Assembly: GCA_000438195.1 (NCBI GenBank)
Contig: FR903071.1
Span: forward strand, 1-48,824
Origin: Mycoplasma sp. CAG:776
Lineage (GTDB): Bacteria > Bacillota_I > Bacilli_A > RF39 > UBA660
Direction: 5' to 3'
Length of the DNA: 48,824 nucleotides
Numbering within the stretch: the stretch's first letter is position 1; every line of letters begins with the position of its first letter. Under the pieces are notes generated by a model that made no database searches, was not told where the DNA came from, and worked only from the letters and a program-made list of their open reading frames with translations. The position numbers were made by a program, and so were the translations under genes. Positions 1 to 8,786 of this stretch are shown here, piece by piece.

Positions 1-213
1 TGTTTCTAATCCTTCTATATCTGTTATTGGATAAGTATTCGTTAAATGAATCGCTGATGATTCATTCGTTAACTTAATACTCAAACATCCACTTGTAAAT
101 GTATTTGCCTGTTCCTGGCTTCCACCAACACTAAAAAATGCATAACTTACTCCTACTATTATTCCTGTTATGGCTATTAAACTTACTACTAGTATAATGA
201 TTCTTTTTTTCAT
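1..213 (-). CDS. SipW/TasA-type exported protein, N-terminal part (cut by window edge)
   Basis: Seventy-one codons read leftwards from an ATG at 213 and run off the window without a stop, so the C-terminal part is missing. The N-terminus is a Lys/Arg start followed by one long hydrophobic segment (about residues 5-24) ending in SYAFFS. That resembles the leader of TasA/camelysin-type proteins processed by SipW-like signal peptidases. The visible mature part is short and Ser/Thr rich. A GAGG ribosome site lies just upstream of the ATG. A second SipW-like system is at 45.3-47.7 kb. Family assignment is from the leader only; export is well supported, the function is unknown. Confidence 0.6.
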   Translation of the reverse strand, partial: MKKRIIILVVSLIAITGIIVGVSYAFFSVGGSQEQANTFTSGCLSIKLTNESSAIHLTNTYPITDIEGLET

Positions 214-261
214 GGCATTACCTCTTCTATTCAATTATATTTATAAATTAATTATAACTTT

Positions 262-300
262 ATGGGGCATACTTGTCAATGTAAAAATGAGGCATACTTG
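262..300. repeat. 14-bp direct repeat in the leader of the XRE regulator
   Basis: A 14-bp element occurs at 262-275 (ATGGGGCATACTTG) and again at 287-300 (ATGAGGCATACTTG), with one mismatch and a period of 25 bp. It lies between the divergent starts at 213 and 325, just upstream of a small XRE regulator gene. Tandem sites about two and a half helical turns apart in this position suggest a regulator-binding site, possibly autoregulatory. That role is inference. Confidence 0.45.
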
Positions 301-324
301 CTACAATTTCTATGGGTGGAAATA

Positions 325-543
325 ATGCTTAAAGAATATCGTAAAAAGAAAAATATTTCTCAAGAAGAGTTAGAAAGACTAACAAACATAGATAGAAAAA
401 CTATTTTTAGAATTGAAAATGATCTTAATGTTCCTTTATTAGATACTTTTGCTAAAATGGTTATTGCTCTTGAATTAAATGATCAAGAAATTGCTATGGA
501 AGTTAAAAAGATTATTCAAAAAAATAAAAATACTTCTCGTTAA
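325..543 (+). CDS. Small XRE-family HTH transcriptional regulator
   Basis: A 72-residue protein that is essentially one Cro/C1-type helix-turn-helix (about residues 2-60). It carries the typical core ISQEELERLTNIDRKTIFRIE, in which the Gln-Glu-Glu-Leu and the T-I-F-R-I-E recognition helix are clear. I start it at the ATG at 325 because GGGTGGA sits a few bases upstream. An in-frame ATG at 262 would add 21 unlikely residues and overlap the direct repeats. The last codons overlap the end of the convergent nifJ gene by 4 bp. It probably controls itself or the divergent exported protein; the target is not known. Confidence 0.75.
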   Translation: MLKEYRKKKNISQEELERLTNIDRKTIFRIENDLNVPLLDTFAKMVIALELNDQEIAMEVKKIIQKNKNTSR

Positions 544-3500
544 TTTTGAGAAGTATTTTTTTGACTTAATTCTTGATAATAGCTATATCTCTTTTTGGCA
601 TTTTCTATTTGTTTTGATAATAACTCTTTTGCTAATTCTTGATCTTTTATTTTTAGAGCATTATATCTGACTTCATTATCTAAAAATTCTTCATATTTAT
701 CAAAATTTGGTTCTTTATTATCCATGTATAGCTTTTCTTCATTAGGATTATAACGCATTAATAGTGTGTATCCTACTTCACTTGCTAGACGTTCTTCTTC
801 TATAGAATGAGACATTCCTGTTTTAATTCCTTGTTCAATACATGGAGAATAAGCGATAATGATTGCTGGACCATTATGTTCCATGGCTTCTTTCATTACC
901 TTAATAGAATGCATCATATTAGCACCTAAACTGATACTTGCTACATAACAATTTGGATAAGACATTGCAATTCTAAATAAGTCTTTTTTAGCTGTTTTTT
1001 TACCAAAATCAGCAAACTCTGCTACTGCTCCAAGTTTACTTGATTTACTTGCTTGACCGCCCGTATTAGAATATACCTCTGTATCTAGTACTAGTACTTT
1101 AATATTTTCATTCGTCGATAATACATGGTCTAATCCACCAAAACCAATATCATAAGCCCAACCATCACCACCTATTGCTAATACAGTTCTAGCTGGTAAA
1201 TAATTTAATAAACCTTTTAATTTTGAAGGTATTTCTAAATTTGATAATTTATTTTTAATATCCATAGTAATTTTAAAATCATTAGAATGATTTAGAAATT
1301 CTACAAATAAATCTTTTACTTCACTACTTACGTTATCTAATTCATTTTTCATAATATTTATAATTAAATTTCTTTTACTTTGATAAGATAAGTGCATTCC
1401 TAAAGCAAATTCCGCATTATCTTCAAATAAAGAATTAGCCCATGGAATGGTATATGGAGTTGTTGGTACACTTCCTCCGTAAATACTAGAACAGCCTGTG
1501 GCATTCGCAATTACTAATTCATCGCCATATAATCTAGTAATTAAATTAATGTATGGAGTTTCGCCACATCCAGCACAAGCTCCACTAAATTCAAATCTTG
1601 GTTTACATAAACTTGCGCCTGGTATCGTAAATTTATTTAATAATTCAGGATTTTCATAATCATTAAAATATTGATTTGCCTCTTTTTGGAGTTCTAAATC
1701 AACTGGTCCAAATTCTAAAGCTTTTTTACCATTCTTTCCTGGACATTCACTAATACATAAACCACACTCTGTACAATCTGCTTCACTTACTAATACTTGA
1801 TAAGTATATTCTTTATTCGTTAGAAAAGGTATTCCTTTATCATCTTTCGTTACAAAAGTTCTTATGACAGCATGAGGACAAACAAAACTACAACGACCAC
1901 ACATTGTACAATTTTCTTTAATCCATTTAGGTGCTACTTTATTAACATGTCTTTTTTCATATCTACTTAGTCCAGCAGGAAAAGTTCCATCTTTTAGACT
2001 TGCTACTTCACTAACTGTTAATTCATCACCAAGACGTTTATTAATTTTACTAAAAACATCTAAATCTTTTTCAGTAGGTTTAAAAGGCAACTCTTCTATT
2101 TTAATTTCTTTTAAATTGACTAAGGCTTCTTCTATTGCTGAAATATTACTTTTAATAATATTTTCCCCTTTTGTTTTAAAGCTTGTTTCAATACTTTCTT
2201 TTAATAGCTCATAAGCATTTGGGATTTCTAATTTATTTAAAATTATCATTTCTATTATTTTACTAATTTTTCCTTTGATTCCATTTTTAGTTGCTATTTC
2301 ATCAGCATTGATGGTTATGACTTTTACTTTTTTATTTTTTATTATTTCAATATCTTCTAAACTTAATAGCTCATTTATTTCTTTTTCATTTTTATTTGTA
2401 TTAATAATTATCATGCCATTTTCTGCAATATCTTTAATCATACTATATTTTTTAAAATATTCATCTTTGGTTACAACAATTAAACTAGGATTCGTAACAT
2501 AAAATGGAGCGTTTATTTCCTCTTCACTAATTCTTAAGTTACTTACGGTTACTCCACCACTTTTTTTAGAATCATATGAAAAATAACCATTTACATATTT
2601 ATTATTTTTACCCATGATTTTTAATATATCTTTAGAGGCACTTACACAACCATCAGAACCATAGCCATAAATTAAAAACTCTTTGGCATTTAATTTAATT
2701 TTATATTCTTCTTTTGATAAGCTTGTAAAGGTTAAATCATCTGTAATTCCTACTGTAAAATTATTTTTAGGATTCTCCTCTAGCATCGTATAAATACTTT
2801 TAACATCGGCTGGAGTTGTATTTTTACTTGATAAGCCAAAACGTCCACCAACAATATTTACTTTTTCTTCTTTTAAGGCATTTACGATATCTAAATATAA
2901 TGGCTCTCCATTTGCTCCAGCTTCTTTGGTTCGATCTAGAACAGCGATGTTTTTTACTGTTTTAGGAAGAACATTTAATAAATATTTAGGACTAAATGGT
3001 CGATATAAATGAACTGTTATTAATCCGATTTTCTTTCCCTTTTTTAGTTCTTCATCTATTACTAACTTAATTGTATCTGTAATACTTCCCATAGCAATAA
3101 TTATATTTTCAGCTTCTTTTGAGCCATAAAACGTAAATGGTTTATAGCTTGTTCCCATAATATTGTTTATTTTTTCCATGTATTTATTTACAATGTCTGG
3201 CAACATATTATAATTGGGATTTCTAGCTTCTTGAGTCTGGAAGAAAATATCTTCGTTCATAGCCATACCTTTTTGAATCCCTGCTCCGACATTTAAAGCT
3301 CGATTTTTAAACTCTTCAATTTTATCCCAAGGTATTATTTTTTTTAGTTCACTTTCTTTTAATTCTTTAATACTACTAATTTCATGACTTGTTCTAAAGC
3401 CATCAAAAAAGTGTAAAAAAGGAATACTTCCTTCTATAGCAGATAAATGAGCTACAGTTGCTAAATTTTGGGCATCATAAACATTAGAAGATGCTAATAT

Positions 3501-3902
3501 GGCAAAACCTGTAGCACGAGTTGCATAAATATCACTATGATCACCAAATATCGATAGAGCATTCGTAGCAATAGTTCTTGCCGCTACATGAATTACTCCT
3601 GGTAACATCTCTCCTGCTATTTTATACATATTTGGAATCATTAATAATAATCCTTGACTTGCTGTAAAAGTGGATGCTAGAGAACCACTTATCAAAGCTC
3701 CATGAAAAGTACCAGCAGCTCCTGCTTCACTCTGCATTTCTACTAACTTTACGGGACTATCAAATAAATTTAATTTATCATGACTTAATAAATCTATATT
3801 CGATGCCATTGGACTAGATGGTGTTATGGGATATATACTTGATATTTCACTAAAATAATAAGCTATATCACTACATGCTTTATTTCCATCACATATTTTC
3901 AT
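540..3902 (-). CDS. nifJ: Pyruvate:ferredoxin (flavodoxin) oxidoreductase
   Basis: A 1120-residue single-chain PFOR that oxidatively decarboxylates pyruvate with CoA to acetyl-CoA, CO2 and reduced ferredoxin in the cytoplasm. It begins with the pyruvate-binding YPITPSSPMA motif. A two-[4Fe-4S] ferredoxin-like domain follows, with Cys at 665/668/671/675 and 710/713/716/720. The TPP-binding part contains CAGC (776-779) and GGDGWAYDIG (911-920), followed by NTGGQ; these Cys may serve the third cluster. Length is slightly below the usual 1170-1200 residues. AGGTGA precedes the ATG. With pyruvate kinase and PduL in this window it indicates anaerobic acetate-type fermentation. The 3' end meets the convergent XRE gene without a visible terminator. 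Confidence 0.96.
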   Translation of the reverse strand: MKICDGNKACSDIAYYFSEISSIYPITPSSPMASNIDLLSHDKLNLFDSPVKLVEMQSEAGAAGTFHGALISGSLASTFTASQGLLLMIPNMYKIAGEMLPGVIHVAARTIATNALSIFGDHSDIYATRATGFAILASSNVYDAQNLATVAHLSAIEGSIPFLHFFDGFRTSHEISSIKELKESELKKIIPWDKIEEFKNRALNVGAGIQKGMAMNEDIFFQTQEARNPNYNMLPDIVNKYMEKINNIMGTSYKPFTFYGSKEAENIIIAMGSITDTIKLVIDEELKKGKKIGLITVHLYRPFSPKYLLNVLPKTVKNIAVLDRTKEAGANGEPLYLDIVNALKEEKVNIVGGRFGLSSKNTTPADVKSIYTMLEENPKNNFTVGITDDLTFTSLSKEEYKIKLNAKEFLIYGYGSDGCVSASKDILKIMGKNNKYVNGYFSYDSKKSGGVTVSNLRISEEEINAPFYVTNPSLIVVTKDEYFKKYSMIKDIAENGMIIINTNKNEKEINELLSLEDIEIIKNKKVKVITINADEIATKNGIKGKISKIIEMIILNKLEIPNAYELLKESIETSFKTKGENIIKSNISAIEEALVNLKEIKIEELPFKPTEKDLDVFSKINKRLGDELTVSEVASLKDGTFPAGLSRYEKRHVNKVAPKWIKENCTMCGRCSFVCPHAVIRTFVTKDDKGIPFLTNKEYTYQVLVSEADCTECGLCISECPGKNGKKALEFGPVDLELQKEANQYFNDYENPELLNKFTIPGASLCKPRFEFSGACAGCGETPYINLITRLYGDELVIANATGCSSIYGGSVPTTPYTIPWANSLFEDNAEFALGMHLSYQSKRNLIINIMKNELDNVSSEVKDLFVEFLNHSNDFKITMDIKNKLSNLEIPSKLKGLLNYLPARTVLAIGGDGWAYDIGFGGLDHVLSTNENIKVLVLDTEVYSNTGGQASKSSKLGAVAEFADFGKKTAKKDLFRIAMSYPNCYVASISLGANMMHSIKVMKEAMEHNGPAIIIAYSPCIEQGIKTGMSHSIEEERLASEVGYTLLMRYNPNEEKLYMDNKEPNFDKYEEFLDNEVRYNALKIKDQELAKELLSKQIENAKKRYSYYQELSQKNTSQN

Positions 3903-3919
3903 TCGTTATCACCTTTTTT

Positions 3920-3928
3920 ATTATAGCA
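3920..3928 (-). promoter_or_regulatory. Extended -10 promoter of nifJ
   Basis: On the minus strand the sequence TGCTATAAT combines a consensus -10 hexamer with a TGn extension. It lies about 20 bases before the ribosome site of nifJ. No convincing -35 is seen, which is normal for extended -10 promoters. Confidence 0.5.
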
Positions 3929-3970
3929 TGAATTTATGAAAAATATATAAAATTCCTTATGTTAAATGTA

Positions 3971-3995
3971 AAAAGACTACCTTTTTTGTAGTCTT
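3971..3995 (-). terminator. Rho-independent terminator
   Basis: AAGACTAC (3973-3980) pairs with GTAGTCTT (3988-3995) around a 7-base loop, and on the minus strand the stem is followed by a T run. It lies about 160 bp downstream of the metallopeptidase gene, ending the surface operon that starts at 7.9 kb. The 3996-4153 stretch before it is AT-rich and shows nothing else. Confidence 0.7.
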
Positions 3996-4153
3996 AATAC
4001 TCTTGTTTAGGATATATCTTGTTTATATTTTACATTTTTTATAGGAATTTTATTCTTCTATATTTTATTTAAGTATTTCGCTTCCTTTTTATTTTGTACT
4101 TGACGTTAGGTATATTTTAAACTTTTAATTTTTTTATAATTGTATCTTTTATG

Positions 4154-6268
4154 TTACCTTCCCTTTTTTATATTTAATTCTTGTAAATAATTTTCAATCA
4201 TGGTAATTATTTCATTTTCTGTTAGATTATAACTCGTCACATTATAGTCTAACATACCGTTACTAGCAAAAATATCTTGTAGTTTAATTGTCTCGTTTAA
4301 TGGATATGAAGTTTCAAAAGAGATATTAGTATTATTTATAGATGCTATGCCATTATTTATTACCACTTTTCCATTATTTAAATAGCAAACTTGTAGTAAG
4401 TTATCTTTGAAAATATTCACTTCTTGTAATGGCTCTATAAATAGAAAATCCCCATCATTTTTAATATTTTTAAATTGGGATGTTTCCCTTTGAAATATTT
4501 TCAAATAATCCATATTTAATACGTCCTCTAAATCTAATTTATCAATATAATTAGAAAATCTAAAAATATAATAATTTAGAGAAATTTTATTAGACAAGTA
4601 TTTCATATTTCCAGCACTTTGATATAATATTTCTCCTGTTTGATAATTTGTTAAAATAAATCCTAGCTCTTTATTTTCCATTAAACCTACCTGTATTAAT
4701 ATATCACTTACATACGCAGTTGTTAATAGTTTATTTTGATAACAGATAGGTATTTCTTTTATTTCAATTGGATTAATTAAACCATTATTTATGCCTAACT
4801 CTTGCCAATAAGCTGGTGTCCCAAATATTTCATAATATCCAAACATTGATGAACTAATTAGAGATGAGAAATTAAACGTATTTCTATAAGATATAGATGT
4901 TATTTCACTAGTATTTCCTGATGTATCAACTTTTAGCTTTTTTTCAGCATCAGCAATTATCGGATATACTCCTTTTTGGTCATATCCTATTCCAGTGACA
5001 TCTTTATAAATTAAGAATTTATTTATTGCATCTTCTTTGGTAATTATATTTTTATAACTTAATTCTTTTAATTTATTATTATACTCTTCAAGATAAGTAA
5101 ATATTAATTCTGGATTTTTAGCATCATAAAACATTTGAGCAAACTTAGCAAAAGAAGCGTAAGCATTTTCTAAAGAAATATTTTTTAGACAAAGCTTAAA
5201 TAATTCACTTCTTAAATCTGGACATAAATCAATAGATGTATAAATTCCTTCATATATGTAATACGTATTTATAGCATTTAAAGTTTCCATGATATAATTA
5301 AAATCAATATCATAATATTTACTTTGCAATTTATCCTTTAGATAATCTATTCCTTTTTTACTATAATCTTCTAAATCATAGTCAATAGTAGTTAATAAAA
5401 AGTTTAATACTGTTTTATTAAAAACATAACCTTCTTTTTGAGGAATTACCAAAGATGATCCTATATCTGTCATAGCTTCATTTAATGCTGTATTATCTTC
5501 TGATCTAAATATTAAAGTATTGTCTATTTTGCGATAAAAATGATGAGTAGCATGAAACATTTCATGATAAAGTAATTCAATTTGGACTTCATCAATAGTT
5601 GTAATTCTATTTAATTGAGAGTCATAAACTGCACCAGCTTTTTTTACATTAGGATATACTTGTTTAAATTGTTCTTGCGTATATTCGAATACCTCCATAC
5701 TTTTAATATTTTCATAAAATATTCTTAAATCAAAATTAGGATAATTCTCTGTAATGGCATTTAATAAATTTGTTGCTATCTTTTTGTATTTGGCTGGTAA
5801 CTTAGCATTTTCATTGATGGCTTTTAAAACCATCTCTTTTGTAACGTCTAAATGGCCTAAATATTGTTCTAATTCATTTGTATCTTTAATACTAATTCTT
5901 TTTTCTATTGCTTGTTCTTTTTCTGTTACTATTTCAGATATAACAACACTCTCATTTTTTATTTCAACATTAATATCTGATGCATAAACATTTGGTATAT
6001 TGTTTAATATTGTAATTAAAGTTAATAAACTTACTACCGTTCCTTTTACTACTCTAACTTTTTCTGTAAATTTAAATCTTGGAGCATAACAAATAAAAGG
6101 TTCTTTTGTATTAAAGATTTTATGTAAAGCAATAAAGTCTTCTAATTCAGGATAGACATAATCTCCTAGTTTATCGATTTCTAAAAAGGTTTTACGATTA
6201 TTTTCATCTAAAAAGATCATAAAATTTTTATTGTTATACTCTATTTTAAATAATTCTTGATAGGTCAT
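4154..6268 (-). CDS. Membrane-anchored thermolysin-like (gluzincin) metallopeptidase, unknown family
   Basis: A 704-residue protein. Residues 1-72 are a soluble N-terminal part. A hydrophobic segment follows (about 73-96, ending NVYASD), then a long extracytoplasmic part if that segment spans the membrane. Within it HEMFH (235-239) matches the zinc motif HExxH. NEAMTD (263-268) resembles the thermolysin NExxSD motif that carries the third zinc ligand Glu, here E264. The spacing, 25 residues from the second His, is a little longer than in thermolysin. The rest is not recognised. AGGAGT precedes the ATG, 15 bp downstream of the preceding gene, so it is probably the last gene of the operon driven by the poly-G promoter at 7.9 kb. 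Enzyme class is inferred from motifs; the substrate is unknown. Confidence 0.6.
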   Translation of the reverse strand: MTYQELFKIEYNNKNFMIFLDENNRKTFLEIDKLGDYVYPELEDFIALHKIFNTKEPFICYAPRFKFTEKVRVVKGTVVSLLTLITILNNIPNVYASDINVEIKNESVVISEIVTEKEQAIEKRISIKDTNELEQYLGHLDVTKEMVLKAINENAKLPAKYKKIATNLLNAITENYPNFDLRIFYENIKSMEVFEYTQEQFKQVYPNVKKAGAVYDSQLNRITTIDEVQIELLYHEMFHATHHFYRKIDNTLIFRSEDNTALNEAMTDIGSSLVIPQKEGYVFNKTVLNFLLTTIDYDLEDYSKKGIDYLKDKLQSKYYDIDFNYIMETLNAINTYYIYEGIYTSIDLCPDLRSELFKLCLKNISLENAYASFAKFAQMFYDAKNPELIFTYLEEYNNKLKELSYKNIITKEDAINKFLIYKDVTGIGYDQKGVYPIIADAEKKLKVDTSGNTSEITSISYRNTFNFSSLISSSMFGYYEIFGTPAYWQELGINNGLINPIEIKEIPICYQNKLLTTAYVSDILIQVGLMENKELGFILTNYQTGEILYQSAGNMKYLSNKISLNYYIFRFSNYIDKLDLEDVLNMDYLKIFQRETSQFKNIKNDGDFLFIEPLQEVNIFKDNLLQVCYLNNGKVVINNGIASINNTNISFETSYPLNETIKLQDIFASNGMLDYNVTSYNLTENEIITMIENYLQELNIKKGR

Positions 6269-6283
6269 ATTTACTCCTTATTT

Positions 6284-7078
6284 CTAACAAACTTGTCCTG
6301 CAATAGTTATATCTTTAAATATTTCTAAAGTTATATATTCTACTTTATTTTCATTTATTGTATATATTCTATGTTCTATAGTATCACAATCATAAAATAA
6401 ACTCTCAATTTGATTATTTTCTACTTTTCCACGTATATAATTGCATTCTTTTCCTGGATCTAAATTATATATTTCTATCATTTCATTTTCTAATTCTATA
6501 TTATTTAAATCATAAATACATTGTGTAGATGTATATAATGGAATACTCGTTTCATTGATCTTATCTAGCTGCTCATTAAATATTTCATAATTCATTTTAA
6601 TTCCAGATGGATTAATTTCCTTAGTTGCAATTAATAAATAATTTTTATTGTCTTTTCCCCTTATTAGATTAAAGTTTTTTTCATTAAACTCTTTATTTAT
6701 TTTAACTGTACTAAACATATTTTTATCTATTAGGGTAGTATCCATTTCTAGATATAAGATATTATTATTAAGTACGCCTTTAATTCCATTATTTTCATCA
6801 TATGTAAATATTATTTTTATATTCTGTTCTTTTCCATTTAAAATAATTTCATACTCTTGAGTAATGGTATCATTATTCTTTATTGAATTTTTAAGTGTTA
6901 CACCATCTTCTTTTACTGGGTCTTCTTCTTTATTAGGTGTTTCTTCTTTTTTATCATTATCGCTTGGTTCTACTATTTCCTCTTTATTTTTATTATCCAT
7001 GATAATATAAGTTATTCCTATTGCAATAATAATTAATAATATTGTAATAATTATATATAAAACTGTATTTTTTTTCAT
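6284..7078 (-). CDS. Membrane-anchored extracellular protein, paralogue of the next gene
   Basis: A 264-residue protein with a single N-terminal membrane anchor (about 5-26) and a highly charged Lys/Glu/Asp/Asn linker (about 28-60). A roughly 200-residue extracytoplasmic domain follows, which I do not recognise. It contains several Cys (C188, C212 and a terminal C). The leader layout, with GITYI at the end of the hydrophobic stretch, matches the adjacent upstream gene, suggesting duplication of at least the anchor-linker part. Only 3 bp separate the two genes and 15 bp separate it from the metallopeptidase, so all three look co-transcribed. Function unknown. Confidence 0.65.
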   Translation of the reverse strand: MKKNTVLYIIITILLIIIAIGITYIIMDNKNKEEIVEPSDNDKKEETPNKEEDPVKEDGVTLKNSIKNNDTITQEYEIILNGKEQNIKIIFTYDENNGIKGVLNNNILYLEMDTTLIDKNMFSTVKINKEFNEKNFNLIRGKDNKNYLLIATKEINPSGIKMNYEIFNEQLDKINETSIPLYTSTQCIYDLNNIELENEMIEIYNLDPGKECNYIRGKVENNQIESLFYDCDTIEHRIYTINENKVEYITLEIFKDITIAGQVC

Positions 7079-7081
7079 TTG

Positions 7082-7891
7082 TTACTCCTCACTTGCTATT
7101 TCGGTAGAATACCAATAGTATCCTGTATCATTCTTTTTGAATGTATGTTTATATAGTGTAAATTCATCTGAGTGAACTTTTAAATAATTTTCAAGTATTT
7201 CTTTTTTTTCTTCATAAGATGTATTACCACACCATCCATCTAAATCCATTTCTTCACTAGTATAATAGTTTCCTATTTTATTATCAAATTCATTATAATA
7301 TGCTGCATATTCATAGATTACTAATTCATTTTTTGTAGCTTTGTATTCTTTAATGGAACTTATATGCTCAACATCTGTTCCACATCCCCCACTTTGCTTA
7401 TAATTGTTGTTATCTTCACTATAAATTACACATCCAAATTCTAATTCTTTAATAGATACTATTTCTTTATCATATAATTTTTTCATCAATTTTCTTATTT
7501 CATCTTTGGGAAATAAGAATTCATCTCCTGATTCTGTTTCTTTTCTTAAATCAGTGTAATTATCAGCATAATTTAGAGTAGCTCCTAATAGTAGTTGATT
7601 AGATAAATTATCATTCTGTTTAGGATTAATATACATATTTTGTTCCTCATTTATAATATCTTTGGGAATATATTTTAAGTATTCTTTTAATTCTTCCTCG
7701 CTTAATGTTATTTCTTCTTCATTATTTTGATTATTATTTTCTCCTTCTTGTTTGTTGTTTGATTCGTTATTTTCTTCTTTTGTTTCTTCATTATTTTTAT
7801 TTGTTGCAAGAATATAAGTTATTCCACAGGATATTACTACTAATAATATCAAAATAATTACTAAATAAATATACTTTTCTGTCTTTTTCAT
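7082..7891 (-). CDS. Membrane-anchored or lipoprotein surface protein, first gene of switchable operon
   Basis: A 269-residue protein with a Lys-rich start and hydrophobic segment (about 7-30), an Asn/Glu/Lys low-complexity linker (about 31-60) and a C-terminal extracytoplasmic domain of about 200 residues. VISC at 19-22 fits a lipobox, but the hydrophobic stretch continues past the Cys, so a plain transmembrane anchor is as likely. The domain contains Cys in CGTD and WCGN contexts. It is not recognised. This is the first gene behind the G10 promoter at 7917-7947, followed by its paralogue and the metallopeptidase. Expression is probably subject to on/off or graded switching. Confidence 0.65.
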   Translation of the reverse strand: MKKTEKYIYLVIILILLVVISCGITYILATNKNNEETKEENNESNNKQEGENNNQNNEEEITLSEEELKEYLKYIPKDIINEEQNMYINPKQNDNLSNQLLLGATLNYADNYTDLRKETESGDEFLFPKDEIRKLMKKLYDKEIVSIKELEFGCVIYSEDNNNYKQSGGCGTDVEHISSIKEYKATKNELVIYEYAAYYNEFDNKIGNYYTSEEMDLDGWCGNTSYEEKKEILENYLKVHSDEFTLYKHTFKKNDTGYYWYSTEIASEE

Positions 7892-7916
7892 ATAAACACA
7901 CTCTTTTCTATTTTTT

Positions 7917-7947
7917 ATTATATAATATTTACCCCCCCCCCAGTCAA
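7917..7947 (-). promoter_or_regulatory. Promoter with G10 tract in the spacer (likely phase-variable)
   Basis: On the minus strand TTGACT (7947-7942) and TATAAT (7922-7917) are near-consensus -35 and -10 hexamers separated by 19 bp. Ten of those spacer bases are an uninterrupted G run (7941-7932) directly abutting the -35. Loss of two G would give the optimal 17-bp spacer. The ATG of the surface operon lies 25 bases beyond the -10. A G10 run is strikingly out of place in this AT-rich region. Slipped-strand switching at homopolymers in promoter spacers is an established mechanism; it is inferred here. Confidence 0.75.
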
Positions 7948-7988
7948 TATCTATTTATACAATGTTATTTATTTTATTACTTTTTAAC

Positions 7989-8013
7989 AAAAAAAGATTA
8001 GAATACCTAATCT
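7989..8013 (-). terminator. Rho-independent terminator of yebC
   Basis: AGATTAG (7995-8001) pairs with CTAATCT (8007-8013) across a 5-base loop, and the minus-strand transcript continues into a T7 run (7995-7989). The stem overlaps the stop codon of the YebC-type gene. Confidence 0.75.
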
Positions 8014-8729
8014 CTTCCTTTTACATTATGATATATATCCGTAACATCTTCAATTTCATCTAGCATTTTATATAACTTATCAAATACTTCTAAATCTTCA
8101 CTATTTAATTCGACTTCGTCTTTGGCAAACATACCAACTTCATCTAATTCATATTCTACATTTGGTTCTATTTTCTCAATAATATCTTTGGTTTTATTTA
8201 TATCATTTGGATGTACACTGATGGTTAGTTCACCTTCAATATTTTCAAATTCAATTGGCTCAATTCCTGCTTCTAATAAGCTTTCAAAAATCTCTTCTTC
8301 TTTTTCCGTTTTAAAAGATATCATTGCTAAATAATCATAATTGTAGGATACAGAGTTTGTTACTCCTAAACTCTTATGAACTTTATTAAAAGCTGCTCGA
8401 ACATTACCAACTGTTCTATTTACATTATCTGTTAAGGTTTTAATTATAAGTGTTGAAGCACCAGGCCCAAAACCTTCATAAATTACTTCATGGTAGTCTT
8501 CGCCACCTACTCCTTTCGCTTTATCTATTGCCCTATTAATAATATCACTTGGCACTTGAGCTTTTTTCGCTTTTTCTACAATTCTTTTTAAAAAGATATT
8601 ACTTTCAATTTCAGGTACTCCTTTTTTAGCTGCTAAATAAATTTCCTTTGCAAATGTCGAATATGTTTTAGCTTTGATTGCTCCTGTTTTTTGTATGCTT
8701 GCTTTTCTTACTTCATAAGCACGTCCCAT
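8007..8729 (-). CDS. YebC/PmpR (TACO1)-family regulatory protein
   Basis: A 240-residue protein of the YebC/PmpR family, cytoplasmic factors reported as transcriptional regulators and, more recently, as helpers of ribosomes stalled at difficult sequences such as proline stretches. It begins MGRAYEVRKASIQKTGA, like the YeeN-type subgroup. It has the family core VPSDIINRAIDKAKG and YEGFGPGASTLIIKTLTDNVNRT. I start it at 8729, where GGAGGAG stands 4 bases upstream; an in-frame ATG 8 codons earlier lacks a ribosome site. It has its own promoter (8754-8783) and terminator. The YeeN-type paralogue name is not certain, so no symbol is given. Confidence 0.92.
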   Translation of the reverse strand: MGRAYEVRKASIQKTGAIKAKTYSTFAKEIYLAAKKGVPEIESNIFLKRIVEKAKKAQVPSDIINRAIDKAKGVGGEDYHEVIYEGFGPGASTLIIKTLTDNVNRTVGNVRAAFNKVHKSLGVTNSVSYNYDYLAMISFKTEKEEEIFESLLEAGIEPIEFENIEGELTISVHPNDINKTKDIIEKIEPNVEYELDEVGMFAKDEVELNSEDLEVFDKLYKMLDEIEDVTDIYHNVKGRD

Positions 8730-8753
8730 ATAATCTCCTCCAAACGCTTTCAA

Positions 8754-8783
8754 ATTATATCACTTTCGAATATCCTATGTCTA
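8754..8783 (-). promoter_or_regulatory. Promoter of the yebC-type gene
   Basis: On the minus strand TAGACA (8783-8778), an 18-bp spacer, and TATAAT (8759-8754) preceded by TGA, an extended -10. It sits between the end of the patatin gene and the yebC ribosome site, so yebC is transcribed separately. Confidence 0.65.
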
Positions 8784-8786
8784 GTC

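Noticed and set aside
262..324. An upstream ATG at 262 for the small XRE regulator
   Set aside because: It lacks a ribosome site, adds residues unlike an HTH protein and lies on the direct repeat. The ATG at 325 has GGGTGGA in front of it.
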